In this document: positions 63,593 through 64,000 of the stretch, piece by piece
How positions within the stretch are numbered: position 1 is the first letter of the stretch
How the letters are laid out: every line of letters starts with the position of its first letter
Source: CAYOEV01 sp964403075
GTDB taxonomy: Bacteria > Bacteroidota > Bacteroidia > Cytophagales > Cyclobacteriaceae
NCBI GenBank assembly: GCA_964403075.1
Contig: CAYOEV010000009.1
Location: 19,390 to 83,389 of the forward strand
Reading direction: 5' to 3'
DNA: 64,000 nt
Position numbers and translations under genes: made by a program
The notes under the pieces: model-generated
What the model was told of the DNA's origin: nothing
Seen by the model: only the letters and a program-made list of their open reading frames with translations
The model's database searches: none

Positions 63593-63968
63593 TCTTATTA
63601 AAAGTTAATCCACAAAGTTAAACAGCCGTTCACACAAAACCGTTTTCCCACGTGGGGCTTTACTCGTTCCTTAACTACATAAAGTCATTGGGCACCCAGG
63701 CGAACGTAAGTAGTCTTCCACTCTTAATTCCTTAGAAGGCTTCGTGAGGAGTGGGTCTCAAAGTGTCGCGCTGGCCAAGAGGATTTCTATTTGAGTCCTT
63801 TGAAAGGAAAGTAAAGAGGTCTGAATCAAGGTGTAATCCTGAAGATTAGAGCCTGTCTTAGTTCACCTCTTTCTTTCCTTAAAAATACCAATGTTTACTT
63901 ATCAACAAGTCCAAAGGAGCCTGTTGAAGTGTGACCAAACAACCAGCCCTGCAAGCTGGCCATTCGCT
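63593..63968. other. Gene-free, inverted-repeat-rich region, possible structured RNA
   Basis: No open frame of note. Several nested inverted repeats lie here. The best is GGAAAG plus AAAGAGGT (63806-63820) paired with ACCTCTTT plus CTTTCC (63865-63878), 14 pairs with one bulged base. It encloses an inner stem TAATC/GATTA with loop CTGAA (63834-63848). Others are TGGG/CCCA at 63690-63698, CCACTC/GAGTGG between 63718 and 63755, and CAACA/TGTTG at 63903-63926. A plus-strand terminator follows at 63969. I could not match rnpB, tmRNA or 4.5S RNA motifs on either strand. 6S RNA is conceivable but unproven. Confidence 0.4.
63613..63620 (-). promoter_or_regulatory. Candidate -7 box for ffh
   Basis: On the minus strand TAACTTTG, an exact TAnnTTTG match 20 bases before the ffh start. 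The CAAA at 63635 could be its TTTG element but at a short 14-base spacing. Confidence 0.42.
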
Positions 63969-63994
63969 AAAACTGTCCACTGGACAGTTTTTTT
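63969..63994 (+). terminator. Strong intrinsic terminator at the right edge
   Basis: AAAACTGTCC/GGACAGTTTT, ten pairs with an ACT loop, then Ts to 63994. Nothing protein-coding precedes it on the plus strand since crtZ, which suggests a non-coding transcript upstream. Confidence 0.85.
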
Positions 63995-64000
63995 ACGCTC

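Noticed and set aside
63593..64000. RNase P RNA, tmRNA or 4.5S RNA in the right-edge region
   Set aside because: The conserved cores of these RNAs were not found on either strand by eye.

Overview
The window comes from a chromosome of a Bacteroidota bacterium, most likely a pigmented, probably aquatic member of the Cytophagales. The evidence is a SusC/SusD pair, type IX secretion (T9SS) sorting tails (YPNP type at 14229-16943, CHU_C type at 44268-45864), a T9SS Plug protein, an ECF sigma/FecR/TonB-receptor module, lipoproteins with Bacteroidota-style signals and TAnnTTTG promoter boxes. About 55 protein genes, one tRNA and many regulatory sites can be supported. There is a 10-N assembly gap at 44694-44703. 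I see no rRNA, CRISPR array, prophage or insertion sequence.

Layout. 1-1503: a TetR regulator cut by the left edge, divergent from an alpha/beta hydrolase, with an inverted repeat between them. 1573-5404: purL, tRNA-Gln and a terminator. 5466-25574: an alpha-glucan utilisation locus. Its parts are a ROK sugar kinase, a shortened GH127-like lipoprotein, four GH13 enzymes, SusC, SusD, a SusE/F-like lipoprotein, a LacI-family regulator and an MFS transporter. Perfect GCAAACGTTTGC palindromes lie in front of susC and in the susE/F-lacI divergent region. Two intrinsic terminators sit inside the minus-strand sus run. The likely flow is surface capture and cutting of starch-like glucan, SusC import, periplasmic trimming by lipoprotein and soluble GH13 enzymes, uptake by the MFS carrier and phosphorylation by the ROK kinase.

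25638-30459: housekeeping genes (prs, rplY, metG, an S4 protein, a Ppx/GppA phosphatase). 30514-34492: ECF sigma factor, FecR anti-sigma factor and a TonB receptor with an STN domain, joined by ATGA overlaps. 34659-36473: an acyl-CoA dehydrogenase behind two helically phased copies of a TATGCATGCATA palindrome. 36595-42396: a conserved protein of unclear function, an NSS-family Na+ symporter, a secreted unknown, a DUF4136 lipoprotein and an NhaC-type antiporter. 42452-47406: a small Lys/Ala-rich protein divergent from hisS, a CHU_C surface protein, YbaB, a GT2 glycosyltransferase and a PspC protein.

47540-54457: a large OmpA/TPR-like lipoprotein, then a tight run pdhB-crtI-crtB-unknown-plug that links pyruvate dehydrogenase, carotenoid synthesis and T9SS. 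54464-63592: ychF, an AI-2E family protein, a small outer-membrane barrel, carboxynorspermidine decarboxylase and its dehydrogenase partner (the carboxyspermidine polyamine route), a glycosyltransferase, a DinB-like protein, idi-crtZ (the rest of the carotenoid set here) and ffh. 63593-64000 has no gene but contains nested inverted repeats and ends in a strong plus-strand terminator; it may encode a structured RNA.

All assignments are by eye from motifs and family knowledge; no search was run.
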